A stretch of DNA of 64,000 nt from positions 210,141 to 274,140 of the forward strand of contig VXCM01000139.1 in assembly GCA_014773175.1 (NCBI GenBank), in the 5' to 3' direction. The notes beneath the pieces were generated by a model that was not told the DNA's origin, ran no database searches, and worked only from the letters and a program-made list of their open reading frames with translations. The translations under genes and the position numbers were made by a program. This stretch comes from Lucifuga dentata (Eukaryota; Chordata; Actinopteri; Ophidiiformes; Bythitidae). This document shows positions 1 to 12,600 of this stretch, piece after piece; position 1 is the stretch's first letter; each line of letters starts with the position of its first letter.

Positions 1-16
1 CTAAAAAAAGATGGAG

Positions 17-499
17 AGGACCGTATCAGTGGTTTTGCATGTTTAAACTCAATAAATACTACCCGCATACATGTTAAATTAATGCCAACCCAGATCTCCT
101 AATCTTTCAAAATCAAATGTTCAGGTGATGCACCCATCATGCAATTCAACATGCACGTTTGCATGTAGAAGGCACTGTTTAATTCCTCCTGGGATTTTAT
201 TCCCTGGCAGAGAAATACATTTTCTTCCACGTAGCTCCATGTTGGATCAGTTAAATTAAATAACTTTGACAGAAAGTAATAACAGCATATGGTTTGCTGT
301 GATGGATTACGTATCACAAGCACGCTTCAAGTCTCTACAGTAAAAGCTGATTTTTTATAGCATACTGGAAAGAACAGAACAATTCCCATGTTTGCTGCTC
401 CAGACTATTTTTTGGAAAAATGGTTGGCAGTAACCTAACATCTATGTAGGTTGTATTTATTGAGCTCAAACATGCAAAACCACTGTTATGGTCCTTTAA
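17..499 (+). mobile_element. TTAA-bordered inverted-repeat element, copy A
   Basis: It starts AGGACCGTATCAGTGG, carries TTTGCATGTTTAAACTCAATAA, and ends with the inverted counterpart TTTATTGAGCTCAAACATGC followed by TATGGTCCT and TTAA. There is no coding capacity. The copy lies in the last visible intron of TBC1D10A, so it is intronic rather than host coding sequence. Confidence 0.75.
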
Positions 500-1031
500 C
501 GCCTGTTACATTAAATTATAATTTACCTCTTTCTAAATGTTCTGTATGTAACTATTACAACCCATTTAAGTAAATAGCCAACCAACAACTGCAGAGTTAT
601 TTTTTAAACAAAGGCACTATAATGTGTGACAAATCAGCTATAATTACTATAATGAACTAGAATTTATGGTTGCTACTACACTACTGATACTAGCATTACA
701 GCCTTAAAAAAAAACCAAAATGAAAAACATCACAAGGATGAATTACAAAACCATCTGAAAACATTCTGCCATTTTTCCATCCTGCCCAGCCTTTTATGTT
801 ACAAATGCTGAACCAATTCAACTAATGGAACCAATAGTGGTAGAATACAAATTTCCTGATTTTGTCCAATACTCTATTGATCTGTTCCTCTTTTTGCTGG
901 CTTCCTTCCCTGGGGAGGTCAAAGGTCAGGCTCATCGACAGATCAGCACCTCTGTAGCTGCTGAAGACTCGGTGTTTGGGGTAAATACTTGACATGAAGT
1001 GGCTTTGATTCATTCGCCGCGATGCTCTTAC

Positions 1032-4000
1032 CTCTTGGACCAGGAAGCCCTCCTGCATATATCGTGGCTCTATGGCCCTGAGAAGCTCCATGGTTTCATA
1101 CTGGCCCTGGCAGGCCTTCAGCTTCTCACGAGTACCCAGCATGCACTTCAGCAGCACCAAACCCACACGGAAAATGATCTTCACCCCTGAGGAGAGGAAA
1201 GAAGGAGCTTATTAAGTTTTAATACGTGGCAATCATAAAAGAGGAGCGTCTGTGTATTGCTTCTCTGCAAGGTTCAGCACCACAGCCAGGATTGTGCTGT
1301 AACACCGTAGTGTGTTAGTGTCTGTGGGTTACCGTCACAGAGGAACATGTCCCACACACGCAGCACGGAGGCCCACGGCAGCGTTCTGGAGAAGGCGCAC
1401 ATGAACCATTCAGTCATGTAGAAGATGGGATCAATCTTGTGCTTCTCCAGATGGCGGAAGGCTAGTGGGGAAAAGCGCCGCAGCAGAGCAAACAGAATCT
1501 CTCCGTCTAACTGTATGGCTTCCTGAAAGAGACGCAGGTAGGAAAGCATTAGCAGTGAAAACACAAAGCCATTGTTGTCTGTGTTTCAGGGCTGAAACAC
1601 AATCTGCTGGATATGCTGGTTTCCAGCAGAGATTCAGCCATTAAACATCCAGTACAAATCCATCAGATTGCTGCAAGTAAAAAAATGCTAGCTCCATATA
1701 ATGCTATCATGAGGCAAACATTTAATTTCTGGGTTAAAAGACCACACTGGTGGTTTTCAGTGCAATAAATACTACTAAATACTACCAACATACATGTTAT
1801 ATTACTGCCACCCATTTTTCAAAACTTGAAACTGTATTTTAGTTTTCATGCTATTTTGCTGAATCCCCTAATCTTTTAAAAATCAAATGTTCAGGTGATA
1901 CATCCACTTAAAAATTCAGTGTTTCACCTGCTAACATGCATGCACGACTGCAGAAGGCACAGTCGTTTATTTCTTGGTAAAAACTGTCTTCTACCAGGAC
2001 GATAGTTCCCTGGTGCAGACATACATTTTCTTCCGCTAAGTAACTTCTCAAAACTAATAACATCATATTGTTTGCTGTGATGCATTATTTATCTCAAGCA
2101 AGTTTCAAGTCTCTACAAGATGATTTTTATAGCGTACTGGAATAAATTGAAACTGGAAGGCAGAAAAAAAACAACTGTAAAATTTACAGCTCCAGTATTA
2201 TGTTTTGAAAAATGGTTGGTAATAACGTAACATGTATGCAGGTTGTATTTATTGGGCTCAAACATGCAAAATCATCTGTATGATCCTTTAACATTAATGA
2301 TGTAGCATTGATACTGGATGGTGAACAGGTCTGAAGGTAGTTAAGATAATAACAACTCAGTTAGGAAGTGATCCAGCTGTAACTTAGTGGTTTTATTTGC
2401 ACATTTTAAAGACAGGACTCCTGAGTTAGAACTGTTTAGAAACTGAAACGCATTACATCATGGTGTTAAATGATAAAAGCCAAGCAGAAAAGTTCATTTG
2501 TAACTGCTGAATCACATGAAGTAATATTCTGTGTACTTCCAAACACTGGTAATGTCACTTCATATGATTGCAGTACAACACGTGTTTCAGTCTCACCAGG
2601 CCTGGACTGTAGTATCCAGGAAGGTACTTCTCACAAATCTGAATGAGCCCCCAGAAGGCATCCTGTGGAAACAAATACAGATGATGTCAGGAAAGTAAGT
2701 GGAACCATTCTGCAGACAGGACATTTTTCTGTGTTCACATGGAAGTCAGGCAGTCCTGCAAATGTGGGATTTGATCATAAAAGTGAGGAAAAGAGGCCAA
2801 GAGGAAACCGGCTAAAATCTGGACACATTTCAGACAATCATAGTCGTTTGTTTCATGTCAACTTTGTCACGTCAGCAAATACCTTAGGAGCATCTAAACA
2901 AGGAATTTGACTTTGAAGTTATAAATCACGCTGAAAATATATTTTGAGCATAAGTTAAAGGGAAAATTAAATGGATTGTCCATTTAAAAACCCAGGAATG
3001 TGTCTTTTTCTGTAGAAACATAATGATTTGATAGCCACCATAGTGCTGTTACTGACACGGTGACACACACTGACACAGAGGGAGGCGCCAGAGTTTATAT
3101 TTGACTGTGGTGAAGCGGATTGCTGACCTCAGCAGGCATGTGCATCAGCAGAACAGCAGCGATGGGGGCCTGAGCCTGACAGTATCCCTCCTCCGGTCTG
3201 TACAGAGTGTAGGCCTTAAGAACACGGAACAGGTCCTGCTGCCTGCACAGACACAAGACATACAAATCATTGAATAAAAGAGAGATCAAACAAATGAGAT
3301 CATCCAGATTAAAGTCACGACTTCTTGTGGAATGTCACAACAAGTCAGGCAGACCCGGAACTTACCCGTGTCCTCCCCGTGACACGAACATCTCATGGAA
3401 TGGGAACTGTCGATGGAGGTCCTTCTCAATCACATCCACCCATTTGGGGTCCCCTTCCTGGCTATCCAGCTCCTGGAAAATCACATGGAGGAAACCATGA
3501 GATCTACTTTTAGCCACAGTAACTTTGCTGAGAAAAACTCACTTTCAACTCAATTCAGGAAGTGGATGTTCTCTAAAATTCAAACACTGACACACAACTT
3601 GCTTTGAGAATTGTACATCACAGCCTTATGAACTGACACCTCCAATGTTTAAATTTTACAATCTGCTACAAACACAACCACAATTTCACACTGGACAGCC
3701 AGCACGGTGACAGTTTCAGTAATGTTTTCTTGTGAAAGTCAACGTCCACATTATAGCTGAAACAGAGATATGAGGAGGAAGTGAAAGAGGAAGATGTCAG
3801 ACCTGAAACTTTCCTTGGTTTTGCTCTCTCTTCACTTTTCCCCCAGACAGGTAGAGCCACGCACGGCCTCGCAGGGCGGGAGGGATTCCTTTCTGACACC
3901 GCAGCCTCACCTGAGCCGCACAGGAAGAGGAGTTTCCCAACGAAACAGGCACAAAGGGAACAAGTGTGACAGCAGCTTGGAAACCAACGAAGGCAACATG

Positions 4001-7000
4001 CCAGCATATGCAGTCAGTGATAAAAGAACTATAGTGACATTTAGAATTCATACTTTTTCCTGAGTAAATGTGAGGCTAACAGCTCCTTGTTTGTCCACTG
4101 ATTACTACTTCATATAATTACTTACGTAATGTACTGTATACAAATATGAACACAACAAAAGAAATAACATGGTCAAATATCCTAAATAAATTTGAAAACT
4201 TAGCTTACTGTACATGTGGCCACTGCTGGTCGTGGACCTCTTACAGAAAATATCAGTCAATTTTTTCCAAGGACTTTCAATATCTTTATTTAAATACTCT
4301 TGTATACATTATTAGATATGTGCATGTACAAACTGACAACAAATTTGTGAAAAGACAATACAAAAAATTTAAAAAAAGACAAGTGAAGACTCCAAAGCTT
4401 CAATCTTCTGACCAGGTTTGTCTTCATCTAATAAAGGCAATCCTGTTGAATCACTCACACTTTATTATTATTTATTAGTTTATCTAAAATATAAATTTCA
4501 TCCAGTTTTCTACTTTACTACAGATACTGATGTTGTCTTAACTTGCCAAGATCATACCACAGAGCAGATCATAACCTTGCATAATCATCTCTGGACATTT
4601 TTGTTGGTTTTTCTGATGTGAAGCTGCTTTCCTCAAGGAAAGTACAGTTCCTGCTGTAGGTTACTGTGAGCTGAAGGAGCACAGTAACCTTCACTGTGTG
4701 ACCTTTGACCCTTCTCCTTCCACAGGCAGATGCAAACTGCTTGCTGCACAATATGCTGTTTCTGTTTCTTCACATTAGGTGTTATTCACACTGAAGTGCT
4801 ATCTTGTACATGTGACTGTGGGAATTGAACTTCACTTCACACCCACATCACTTCTTTACTCTGTCCTCCAGCAGCATTACAGAGCTGAGTCATGTGACGT
4901 CCATGCGGCTCCGCCCTGAATCTGACACCGTGGAGCTGTCATATGGTACGTGGCGTGACTTGATAAAGGGATGGGTTGTGTCCTGTCTGGCTGCTGACTC
5001 ATGGAAATGAGGTGAAGCTGCAGCTCAGCCCTGAAGGACTGACAACTTTTCACACAAGAACCAGCCAGACGAGTGGAGCGCAAAACAATATTTACTAAAG
5101 CCTAATTGTTTTCACAATTTAATATCGAGGCCTTAAGCACAACCACGCATCTACTATATGTTATTTCAAAACTACTGTTTGGAAATGACAGTCGATTTTG
5201 CATGTATAAGCCTAATGAATACTATCCGCATACACATTATGTTTCAACAACCAATTTCCAAAACATAAAACCATATTTTAGCTTCCCTGTTTTGTAGCCA
5301 AATCCATGATTTTTTTCAAAATCAAATATTAAGGTGATACATCTACCTTAAAATTTAATGTTTTGCCTACTATAGGTATGTTCAAATGTAGAAAGGATGG
5401 CCATTTTTAATTTCTCGATGAAATCTGTCTTCTCCTGGGACTATATTTCCTGGTGGAGACACACACTGTCTTTGTGTAGCTCCAACGTGGAGCTAAATAA
5501 CGTGGAGGTTAAATAAAGTTACTTTGACAAAAAAACTTAACAGACATCTTGTTCACTGTGATGAATTATTTATCTCAAACATGTTTCAAGTCTCTACATT
5601 TGTGTACATTTCTGATTTTTATGGCGTTTCAAGACATGAACTGAAAACCAATGGCAGACTAGATGGTAGGGGAAAAAAATAATCGAAAATGTATTGCTCC
5701 AGCAGTAACGTAACATGTATGTTGATTGTATATATCGTGTTCAAACATGCCAAAATGCCGGTATTGTCCTTTAAAACAGTGACATGAGTGGTGTCACCTT
5801 TGTTAAAACTGCATGACTTTTTATCCACCTGGATAACACCACAGACATACAAATAAACCACTTGGTGATATTTCTTTGGTACGTTAACTCTGACTGACCT
5901 TGTTAAATCTCTTGATCATCCACTTGTCCCAGTGACTGAGCATGTCCAGCCATTTCACCTCCCTTTGCCTCAGCACCTCTGGGGGCACATCCTGGGCCCT
6001 TGGGGACAACAGAAAAGAAAGGGAATGAGAGACTGGCTGTTTAGATCTGTTTGTCTGTTGTCTGAGATTGCATAACATCCAGGCTTGCTCTTAATTCTGG
6101 ACAGGGAGCAACGACCTGCTGAAAAAGTCTGTGTAGGATTTAGGAAGAGACAGAAAGGCTATCTGTGCCATCAGATCTGTGTGTGTGGTCATTACTGATA
6201 CAATGCAATGGATTAAAAAAAGATGACAGGAATAGAAGACATAGGCTCATGTGGAGGATTGACTCAAAAAAGAAAGAAAAAAAAAGTCTATTTATATTTA
6301 AGCTCAACAAGCTTCATTTGAAATGGGCTTATACTGTACCTCATGATGCAATTTAAGTTTGGAATTTCCATCCAACAAAAACCGAGGACTGAAAATTATA
6401 AATAACCTCAAAATGAAAACTAAAATGTAGGAAAGTCTAACCTACATTACACAAGAGATCTGATGTTTAACTAAGATATATAATTATCTCATCAGCATAA
6501 GTCTGTAATTGTAGGGTATGAAACATCTTCAAAGAGGTTTTTTTAAACTGGGACCAGCCCTTTTGCTTTAAAAGGAGGCAGTTTGCTATATGTTAGCGAT
6601 CCATACAGCACGCTGAGTCTCCAGCTTCAGCTTTAAAAGACCTTCAGCAATGATGAGTTACTTTCAATTACTGCCAAATAGTGTAAGTTAAACTCTGGGT
6701 TTGTGACTACCTATTAAACTGGGAGCCAGAAGAGGCCCTCTAGTAACAGGGAACCAGAGCTGTGGCTTAATGCCTGCCAAAACTCCAGAAAACAGGAAGC
6801 TCCCAGCCAGCCAGTGCTTGGCACCACTTTTCCTTATTCCTTCCACTGTTTCAGTTTTGTAATGTCAGCTTGCCGCTCTGAATAGAAAAGGAAGAAAGAG
6901 AAGAGTTTTTCCTCGCCAAAATTACTTGAATGACTTAATTTGAATGAAAATAAGATAATGGAACTTGTTTTTTCAGTTTTGCCCAGAAAAGTAATAAAAA

Positions 7001-7916
7001 GTTGTGTTTACAAGGCAACATTTGTTTGAGCACTCAGGCCAGTGGACATTAAAAACAAGATCACTCAATCAATCAATCAATCAAGCCTGCATTTAGGTTG
7101 TGTAAAATACATATGGATAAGATGTAAATACTTTAGAGATGAATGTAACTATATATCAGTGACAATCTACAACTGAATTCTATGAATTATGAACATGTAT
7201 TTATATTAAACCTTCAGGTATTTTTAAACTATACAGTATGTACAAAACTGTAAATACCTAGTTTGTCTAAAGCACTGCCAGAAATTGCACTAATTAGTCT
7301 AAGTGCAGGTATATATCTATATATAACCAGTGTGTACCTATTTATCTTGTTTAATGGGTGTTTTTTCTTCATTTAACGAGCTAAATCCCCATTCGCATGC
7401 TAGTTTAGTACATAGGAATTAAGAAAAATGATCATACATGTTACCAGTACGTCTCTTGTATTTGATCTTGTTTATGTTTATCACGTTGAACGGCACAGAA
7501 AACACGCGATGCCACGCAGCTGATCCACAGAAGCTCTGCTGTGCGTGGAGGCATGCAGACAACCAGACTAAAGTAACACAAGCTGCAGTTAAATAACAAT
7601 CACAGTAACATTACAGTAATCCTCTGCTCTAATTAACTAGCATGAAGATATTGCAGATCATTTGTAGCTGACAGCAGGAAGACAGGACAAAATTTAATTG
7701 AGATCATGAAGACGCTGCAGAGCTAAAAACTTACGATTCCTCCGTGTACTTTTGCGCTCCGCCAATAAATCCATATTTATCCGTCTGTCTGTCGCTGGTG
7801 AAGCCGTTGATCTCGGAGTCGGATCCCAAAGAGCTTTCATCGTCAATGTGACTGCTGCTAATAATCCTTATACTCCGAGTGTCCACTGACTGGCGGCCGT
7901 TCTCTATTTTAGCCAT
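1032..7916 (-). CDS. tbc1d10a: TBC1 domain family member 10A (EPI64-type Rab GTPase-activating protein), 3' end outside window
   Basis: Eight coding exons read right to left: 7735-7916, 5899-5998, 3803-3910, 3366-3472, 3128-3242, 2597-2662, 1333-1522, 1032-1186. All have GT-AG borders and the phase is continuous, giving 341 residues. The start is [10 protein letters not shown], followed by the family's [11 protein letters not shown] stretch. The TBC domain begins near residue 95 ([17 protein letters not shown]). The catalytic arginine finger IEKDLHR (I145, D148, R151) and glutamine finger GYCQ (Q188) are both intact, so it should be an active Rab-GAP. Mammalian TBC1D10A acts on Rab27A/Rab35 and binds ezrin-scaffold PDZ proteins through its C-terminus. 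That tail is not here: exon 8 ends at LVQEV with a clean donor at 1031 and no matching last exon follows, so the gene continues left of base 1. Identity rests on recalled similarity to human TBC1D10A; 10B or 10C are less likely because the N-terminus matches 10A. Confidence 0.93.
1734..2291 (+). mobile_element. TTAA-bordered inverted-repeat element, copy B
   Basis: TTAA occurs at both limits (1734-1737 and 2288-2291). The ends are inverted copies of one another: left CACTGGTGGTTTTC...CATACATGTTA, right AACATGTATGCAGG...AAACATGCAAAATC. It sits in the TBC1D10A intron between coding exons 6 and 7. Confidence 0.78.
5186..5774 (+). mobile_element. TTAA-bordered inverted-repeat element, copy C
   Basis: The left side is partial (TCGATTTTGCATGTATAAGCC) and the right end is complete, closing GGTATTGTCCT-TTAA. 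It shares the internal landmark TCTCCTGGGACTATATTTCC with the other copies. It lies in the TBC1D10A intron between coding exons 2 and 3. Confidence 0.72.
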
Positions 7917-8060
7917 GATAACTAGCTAGCTGGCTGGCTAGCTGTCTGGCTAGCGCGGCTAACGTCACCGAGCTTGTTGACAGCCAAAAGTCAAAACTGC
8001 TTCTCTGGCAACATTGTCGGATCAAACATCATGGACGCCATGATTTCTTGACTCACTTTA
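7917..8060 (-). promoter_or_regulatory. TBC1D10A 5' UTR and probable promoter
   Basis: This is the sequence immediately upstream of the TBC1D10A ATG. It contains overlapping GCTAGCTGGCT-type repeats (7922-7958), a short GC-rich stretch and an ACGTCA half-CRE around 7960. There is no clear TATA box. The start site cannot be fixed from sequence alone. Further upstream, 8060-8400 is rich in GCTAGC/GCTAAC words with no gene. Confidence 0.4.
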
Positions 8061-8609
8061 AGCTGAAAGTTAACTTTCCAACTACTGCTAACTTTGTAAA
8101 TGCTAGCTAACTTTACGCTTTACATTAAAGATGCACTAAATGATTCGTTAGGTAGCTAATCTCAATGCTAAACTCAGATTTTACATTAGCTAACGATAAG
8201 TTTACTGCTCGTTTCAGGACAATCCAAAACTATTCCTATGTCGTCTGTACTTAACAACTAACGTCCCATTGTTAGTTAACTGCTCCCTTTTAGCAGCTCT
8301 CTCGTAGCGATGCTAATTAAGGAAAACAAACATTTTCTCTGCTAACGCTAGCTTGGTTGGCTGTCCTGGGTCCTGTCATACCGAGTGTGGACAGATTTCT
8401 TCTCGGGAGAATCAGGCTGTGGTCCTGGGCTGGACTGAGCAGTGTTTTGGGTTTATGCTGTCCCCATGTGGCCGCTTTGAAAATTAAACCTCTATTTGAC
8501 CAGCTGCATTTTCTCCAGCTAGGTATGAGCTCTCAATTTAGCTTAACATGCTAATAATCCAAACTATGTCCTAATATCACAGGGCAAATTTGAAAATATT
8601 TTGTTATAC

Positions 8610-9095
8610 ATTACATAGCCAAAAGTATGTGGACACCCTTTCTACTTAGTGGGTTCACTAGTGGACTGGGGCTGGTTTTCATGGTCTGGAGCCCCTTGAT
8701 TGTATGAAAGATCTTAATGCTACTGCACACAATGGTATTTTGCACCATCGTGTGCTTCCACATTTGTAGCATTTTTGGGAAGATCTTTTCCTGTTTCAAC
8801 ATGACAAAGTGAGGTCCATAAAGAAATGGTTTGCTGAGTTTGGTGTGCAAGAACAAGACTAATCTGCACAGAATCCTGATCTCAGTTCCATCAAACACTT
8901 TCGTGCTGAAATGAAATACAGGCTGAAAGCCAGACCTTTAGACTCCTTATTCTCTTATGGCTGAATGGAAGATAAAACTGCAGCCATGTTCTGAAGTCTT
9001 GTCAGAAGCAAAAGACAGGATCAACTCCATAATGCCCAGAAATTTGGAACTGGAATCCTTTCATCTTCTGAAACTATGATCTACCTCATATATCA
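8610..9095 (+). mobile_element. Degenerate Tc1/mariner-like DNA transposon relic
   Basis: The left end carries the AGCCAAAAGTATGTGGACACC-type terminus common to a teleost Tc1-like family. From about 8790 the plus strand reads as decayed DDE transposase: HDKARSIKKWFAEFG, then a block resembling DWPAQSPDLNPIQHLWDE that keeps PAQNPDLSSI, then KYRLKARPL. It has stop codons (after the LFSYG segment, for example) and frameshifts. The right half is eroded and no matching right terminus is clear. It is a dead copy in the TBC1D10A-SF3A1 intergenic space. Confidence 0.75.
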
Positions 9096-9218
9096 AAACC
9101 ATCTACTGGTATTAGAGAGTTAATATTCAACAGGCAGTGGGACAGATTTTTTATGTCCTTGCTGGTGTGAGCCAGGGCATGCAGTCTGCAATTTCCAATG
9201 TCACACCCTGATGAAGCA

Positions 9219-9253
9219 AAAAAAAAAAAAAAAAANAAAAAAAAAAAAAAAAA
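9219..9253. repeat. Poly(A) tract with a single unresolved base
   Basis: An A homopolymer is interrupted by one N at 9236. On the minus strand it is a T-run just past the probable SF3A1 polyadenylation site. The N marks an assembly join in low-complexity sequence, so the true length is unknown. Confidence 0.9.
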
Positions 9254-9263
9254 GACTGCAATG

Positions 9264-9280
9264 TTTATTATTCCTTTATT
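9264..9280 (-). promoter_or_regulatory. Candidate SF3A1 polyadenylation signals
   Basis: Two AATAAA hexamers occur on the minus strand at 9275-9280 and 9264-9269, about 340 bases after the SF3A1 stop. A T-rich tract follows in transcript orientation. They would give a 3' UTR of roughly 350 bases. No competing hexamer was noted nearer the stop, but this was an eye scan. Confidence 0.5.
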
Positions 9281-9619
9281 TCAAGAGTGAACACTATAAA
9301 GTTCTACATGTTCTCCAAACCAATAATCAAATATGAAATATTTCATAATGAATGGTTCAACATTTGAGCAGAAAGAGTGAAGCGTGCCTGCTAGACGTGC
9401 AATTTAAACTGCATGGCATTCTGAGCAACAGATTTAACAGAGTAACATTTAAAATATTATACCTTTTTAAATGGTGACATTGTAAATGTTTAAATTGACA
9501 AATGTATGAAGGGTAAAACAAATCAACAAGTTATTCTTAAACTTAACAATGACAAAACATCTATATTAGATGAAATCTTATTTTGTACTGCACAGAAAAT
9601 TCCCCTCCTGCTGCGTGGC

Positions 9620-12600
9620 TCACTTCTTTCTTCCACCTCTCTCTTTCAAAGCCAAGTGAATGATTGAACCATTGTTCATGTTGTAATAAGCCAGGGAGTT
9701 GGAATCCTTGATGAAAATGCCCTACAAACAAAGAAAATGTATTCAGTTACTAACCAGTCATTTGTATAGTGGTAGATGAGATATCTTATGGTCAGAAGCT
9801 TAAAATAAACTTTACCTCATACTGCAACTTCTGTTTTCCTGCTGGCATGCCCGTGGCTTCATGGATTTTGACTTTAATAACAGACACCTGCAGAGAAATT
9901 GCATTGAAACATTCATAAGGAAAATACAGCAGACTTTCAGAGTACTCACCCACGCAAGACAGTGGGAAAAGATAAATGTTTCACATACCTGGTCTGTGAG
10001 TGGGACAGTGAAATTCAGCACTTGTCCATTCAGCTTCCATTCCGACTTGTCCTGCATGTTGGGGACCTGCACTTTAACTGCAACAGGACCCTAAAGAGGA
10101 AAAAGCAATTGACTTTAAGACAGAGCAACTTAAAGCAACAGAGTAGCATGAACACTTGTGTTAAAAATCCAAACAGTTTTAACAGATAAATTGCAGGTAT
10201 AATCATTATAATGTAAAAGATTTAAAAACTACAAAAAAGTATTTTCTGTTTCTTAACAGATCACAATTGCAAATAAAGAGCTACTGCATTTTACTCATGT
10301 TCATGTAGATGCAGCAAACTAACATTTTACTTAATCGGAACACATCATAACCTTAGAAAAAGTTGTTGTCTAATGTTAGTCCATATATTAAATAAGTGTC
10401 AGTTTAGGAGTCATATCAGGTTCCAATCCTGTGTTTTGCCTTTAAGTTGAAGTAAACCTCAGACATTTCAATCCAAACCTTGTTTCTACGAAGGAATTCC
10501 TCCTCTGGCATCAGGTTGTCCTCTGTCTTCATCTTCTTGCTGACTGGCTCGTCGTCATGCGGCGGGGGCGGGTGGGAAGGCGGTGCAGGAGCCGCGCTCG
10601 GGGGTTGTGGCACTGGAGGAGCAGGGACGAACGCTGACAGAACAAACAGGGTAATGACAATCACACGGGTTAAACAGGGAGACTTCAGAATGTCAACATT
10701 TAAACAGTGAAGAGTTAAATTGGCTAATATCTTTGTAAAATCCTTTCTTTAATTACATGTTTTCAAAAGGAATGACATTTCATTAACAAACAAAAGCTTG
10801 ATGAAGCTGCACGGAAACCATCTTACCAGCAGGAACAACCATGGGGGGCGGTCTGGGGGCCATGATATGGGGTGCTGATGGTGGCATGGGGACCACATTG
10901 ATGCGGGGAGCAGGAATCATAGGAGGCATTGATGTAATAACTTGGCCTGATGTGAGGCGCACCACAGGAGCCACAGGCCGTGAAATTACAGGTACAGCAG
11001 ACAGGAGAGTGGTACGCACTGGAGGTNCCACAGGAGCCACAGGCCGTGAAATTACAGGTACAGCAGACAGGAGAGTGGTACGCACTGGAGGTGGGATCTG
11101 TTTTCAGACACACAAATAAGTTATAAGATATAAATACAAAAGTTTAACTGATGTGTCAGTTTCTTCAAAGATAGTGACTTACGGTGGGGGGTGGACGAGG
11201 TATCACTACAGGAGGAGTGGGTTTAGGCAGACTGGTTGCAGGGGAGAGGATGGGGGGCTGGTGATGAATTTCACTGGGCTTGCTTGGGCCAATTTTCTCC
11301 TTGGTATCATCCTCTCCCACCAGCCCTTTGGCCTTGTGGATGGCCTCGATCTGCTCCTGTAGAGTGATGTTGGCCTGTGCTGCCTGCTGGGTACGTGCCA
11401 TGCTTCCTGAGTGGCCATCCCAGGTCACCTGGTAGGGGAAGGGGAAACATAAATGTTACAAAAAAAAAATGCAAAAGCGATTAAAACAAAGTTAAGTTGT
11501 GTAACAGCTGAAGATTATAATTCAACTTCATTAACTCAACATTTCCTTTATATCTGTATTAATCTAGTTTTGGACATTACAGTTTCCTATGGCGTAAGAA
11601 CTTGGAGAAGCAACCATATAGTGTATGTGCAGCCAGAAAACCATGTAGGATTACCCCCAAAACATGTACTACATAATCACCTTTTCCTCAGGTTTCTGGA
11701 TTTCTTCTTCGCCAATCTTTTTACCGATTGCCGTCTCCTCCACACCAAAGATATCGGTACGCCTCTCAGCCAGCTGTTTCAGGCTGCTCTCGATGTCGAG
11801 ACCAGGAGCATAAACTTCATCTTCGGTCTGCCTCTCTCTGATGCTGCGGTCCCTTTGCTCCAGCCAGCGTGGATCCAGCAGACCAATACGCATGTGCTCC
11901 TGCATCTTACTGGCTTGGATCTTCTCACCAGTAATTGGTGATATGAGGTACTCATCCGGAGCTGAGATTGAAGGCGGAGGCCTTGAAGCTATGGAGAAAA
12001 GATGAAACAAGATTAGCACACACTGTGTATATAAGCAGCTGTTAGTTGTCGGTTGTGTTTGGTATACGTTGCTTGAGGCAAGTATGTTTTACCTTTGGGG
12101 TCATAGTCTTTGCGAATAATAACTTGGTCTGGAGTTGGGGGCAGTGGAGGAGGCATAGGGTTGTCTGGTGGCAGTGGTGCCTTCATTCCCTCATCCTCTT
12201 CATCAGATCCCTGAGGAAAACAAAAAAGGAAGGAATTATTTTACAAAACACACATTAATGTTTTACTATTGAGCTGCCATATTAGAGTTCTTTTTTTGTG
12301 TTTACTTACCTCATCCATGTCCTGCACCTGTGTGTCCTGATCAGGCTGTGAGGGCTGGCCACTGTCCCGATTCTCACGCTCATCCTCCTCATCCTCACTT
12401 TCAACCTCCATCTCCACCTCCTCACTCTCTCCATACTTCTCATAGCGCTCTTGGATGAGGATGCGAGCACCGAGCTCCTCTGGTGTGGTGGGTGGGGGGA
12501 AGTGGCCTTTGGAGACACCAAACCAAACCTAAATTATTCTACCTATGTTTATGGGCTTGCTACAAAGATTAAAATCATTGTACCATTCATTTACCTTGTT

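Noticed and set aside
822..1184. 120-codon minus-strand ORF at the end of TBC1D10A as a complete terminal exon
   Set aside because: The part left of 1032 diverges from the family exactly at a good splice donor (1030-1031). It is intron read-through; the true last exon is outside the window.
8611..8898. Minus-strand 95-codon ORF as a gene
   Set aside because: It is the antisense of a decayed Tc1-like transposase on the plus strand.
10480..10710. Plus-strand 76-codon ORF rich in glycine
   Set aside because: It is the antisense shadow of the proline-rich SF3A1 exon 12.
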